Shown here piece by piece: positions 63,083 to 64,000 of a stretch of 64,000 bases of DNA (its first letter is position 1; each line of letters opens with the position of its first letter). Position numbers and translations under genes: made by a program. The stretch is from Sphingopyxis sp. DBS4 (GTDB lineage Bacteria; Pseudomonadota; Alphaproteobacteria; Sphingomonadales; Sphingomonadaceae), in NCBI RefSeq assembly GCF_024628865.1, contig NZ_CP102384.1, positions 2,863,001 to 2,927,000 of the forward strand. The letters run 5' to 3'. The notes beneath the pieces were generated by a model, which ran no database searches, had not been told where the DNA came from, and saw only the letters and a program-made list of their open reading frames with translations.

Positions 63083-64000
63083 ATGAGCTACAACGAGATT
63101 CGCCTCGACAAGCAGGACGGCATCGCCGTCCTGACCCTCTACCGGCCCGAGCGGATGAACGCCTTCACCGCCGACATGATGGCCGAGATCATCGACGCGC
63201 TGGACGAGTGCGATGCCGACGACGCGGTGCGCGCGGTGATCTTCACCGGCCATGGCGACAAGGCCTATTGCGCGGGCGCCGACCTGGGGTCGGGCGGCGA
63301 CACCTTCGATTACGACAAGCGCGCCGACAAGCAGCGCCAGCTTCCCGAAGGCACGCCGCCGAGCCCGGTCGCGGAGGATGGCACGATCGACTGGTCGCAT
63401 CCGCTCGTCCGCGACGGCGGCGGGCGCGTGTCGATGCGTATCTTCGCGGCGAAGAAGCCGGTGCTCGGCGCGATCAACGGCGCCGCGGTCGGGATCGGCG
63501 CGACGATGACGCTGCCGATGGACGCGCGCCTCGCGAGCGAGACCGCGCGCTACGGCTTCGTCTTCGCGCGGCGCGGTATCGTCCCCGAAGCGGCGTCGAG
63601 CTGGTTCCTGCCGCGCCTCGTCGGCATCGCGAACGCGGTCGACCTCTGCTATTCGGGTCGCCTGATCTCCGCCGCCGAAGCGCATGAAAAGGGCCTCGTC
63701 CAGTCGGTCCACGCGCCGGGCGCGCTGATCGACGCCGCCATCGCCAAGGCGCGCGAGATGACCGAGCACAGCGCCCCCGTCTCGGTCGCGCTCACCCGCC
63801 ACATGCTCTGGCGCATGATGGGCGCCCCGCACCCGATGAGCGCGCACCGCTGGGACAGCCGCGTCATCTTCTCACGCGGCCGCAGCCCCGACGCCGTCGA
63901 GGGCGTGACGAGCTTCCTCGAAAAGCGCGCGCCCAATTTCACCGCCAGCGTCGCGAACGACTATCCCTGGTTCGACGAGTTCGAGGAAAGCCCGCCCTAT
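63083..64000 (+). CDS. Enoyl-CoA hydratase/crotonase family protein (3' end outside window)
   Basis: 306 codons from ATG 63083 to the window edge, no stop seen. AAGGAGAG stands upstream. Crotonase fold: YRPERMNAFTADM, GDKAYCAGADLGSGG (oxyanion hole), AINGAAVGIGATMTLPMDARLAS with the second Gly, GIVPEAASSWFLPRLVG with the Glu typical of hydratase activity. Likely acts in fatty acid or branched-chain degradation, in line with the ACGT-type operator upstream. Confidence 0.93.
   Translation, partial: MSYNEIRLDKQDGIAVLTLYRPERMNAFTADMMAEIIDALDECDADDAVRAVIFTGHGDKAYCAGADLGSGGDTFDYDKRADKQRQLPEGTPPSPVAEDGTIDWSHPLVRDGGGRVSMRIFAAKKPVLGAINGAAVGIGATMTLPMDARLASETARYGFVFARRGIVPEAASSWFLPRLVGIANAVDLCYSGRLISAAEAHEKGLVQSVHAPGALIDAAIAKAREMTEHSAPVSVALTRHMLWRMMGAPHPMSAHRWDSRVIFSRGRSPDAVEGVTSFLEKRAPNFTASVANDYPWFDEFEESPPY

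Overview
The window is GC-rich, densely coded chromosomal DNA from an alphaproteobacterium, most likely a sphingomonad (Sphingopyxis or a close relative). The case rests on gene content: a SciP (DUF1153) cell-cycle regulator, Entner-Doudoroff genes zwf-edd-eda without pfk, a DUF2171 protein, several sphingomonad-type orphan genes, and families of short inverted repeats in the gaps between genes. The genus is an inference; no rRNA or other marker gene is present.

Layout. 1-5.2 kb: 3' end of an S10 carboxypeptidase, a small unknown gene, an EamA transporter, Sua5/TsaC and an acyl-CoA dehydrogenase. 5.3-7.8 kb: a CHASE2-degenerate GGDEF-EAL protein, then a 20-codon gene with its own ribosome site and terminator. 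7.8-11.7 kb: repeats, a structured leader and class Ia ribonucleotide reductase (nrdA, nrdB). 11.9-18.6 kb: accessory and small genes (a low-GC DUF4145 gene, a GIY-YIG protein, an HTH protein, a nuclease, a DsbA-like protein, several proteins under 110 residues). 18.7-24.2 kb: mnmA, sciP, a lipoprotein, GNAT and XRE genes, lepA. 24.3-27.5 kb: a lipoprotein and a three-gene unit of a 47-residue peptide and two HEAT-like proteins, one of them with a cupin-like core. 27.7-32.7 kb: siroheme synthase, lysA, a LptM-like lipoprotein, argH and a TlpA-like thioredoxin. 32.8-43 kb: a same-strand block for glycerolipids (gpsA, two alpha/beta hydrolases, patatin, wax ester/DGAT synthase, plsB, HAD-PlsC fusion). 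43-49 kb: eda, edd, zwf and divergent glpD. 49-53.5 kb: SDR/AraC divergent pair, ahpF and ahpC. 53.7-64 kb: tRNA-Arg, queuosine-precursor transporter, purQ/purS, bfd-bfr, a gene behind a Fur-like box, an M16 peptidase, a diguanylate cyclase, purC and a crotonase running off the window.

How the genes fit together. gpsA makes glycerol-3-phosphate, plsB and PlsC acylate it, WS/DGAT makes storage lipid, patatin and the hydrolases break lipid down, and glpD returns glycerol-3-phosphate to glycolysis. zwf-edd-eda is the main glucose route and supplies NADPH. ahpCF and bfd-bfr handle peroxide and iron. sciP together with near-consensus CtrA sites suggests cell-cycle control of some genes, including the c-di-GMP phosphodiesterase.

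The best candidates for undescribed biology are the peptide plus HEAT/cupin-like unit (25.4-27.5 kb), the 20-residue protein gene at 7.7 kb, the leader RNA before nrdA, and nested short repeats at 32.2 and 53.6 kb.
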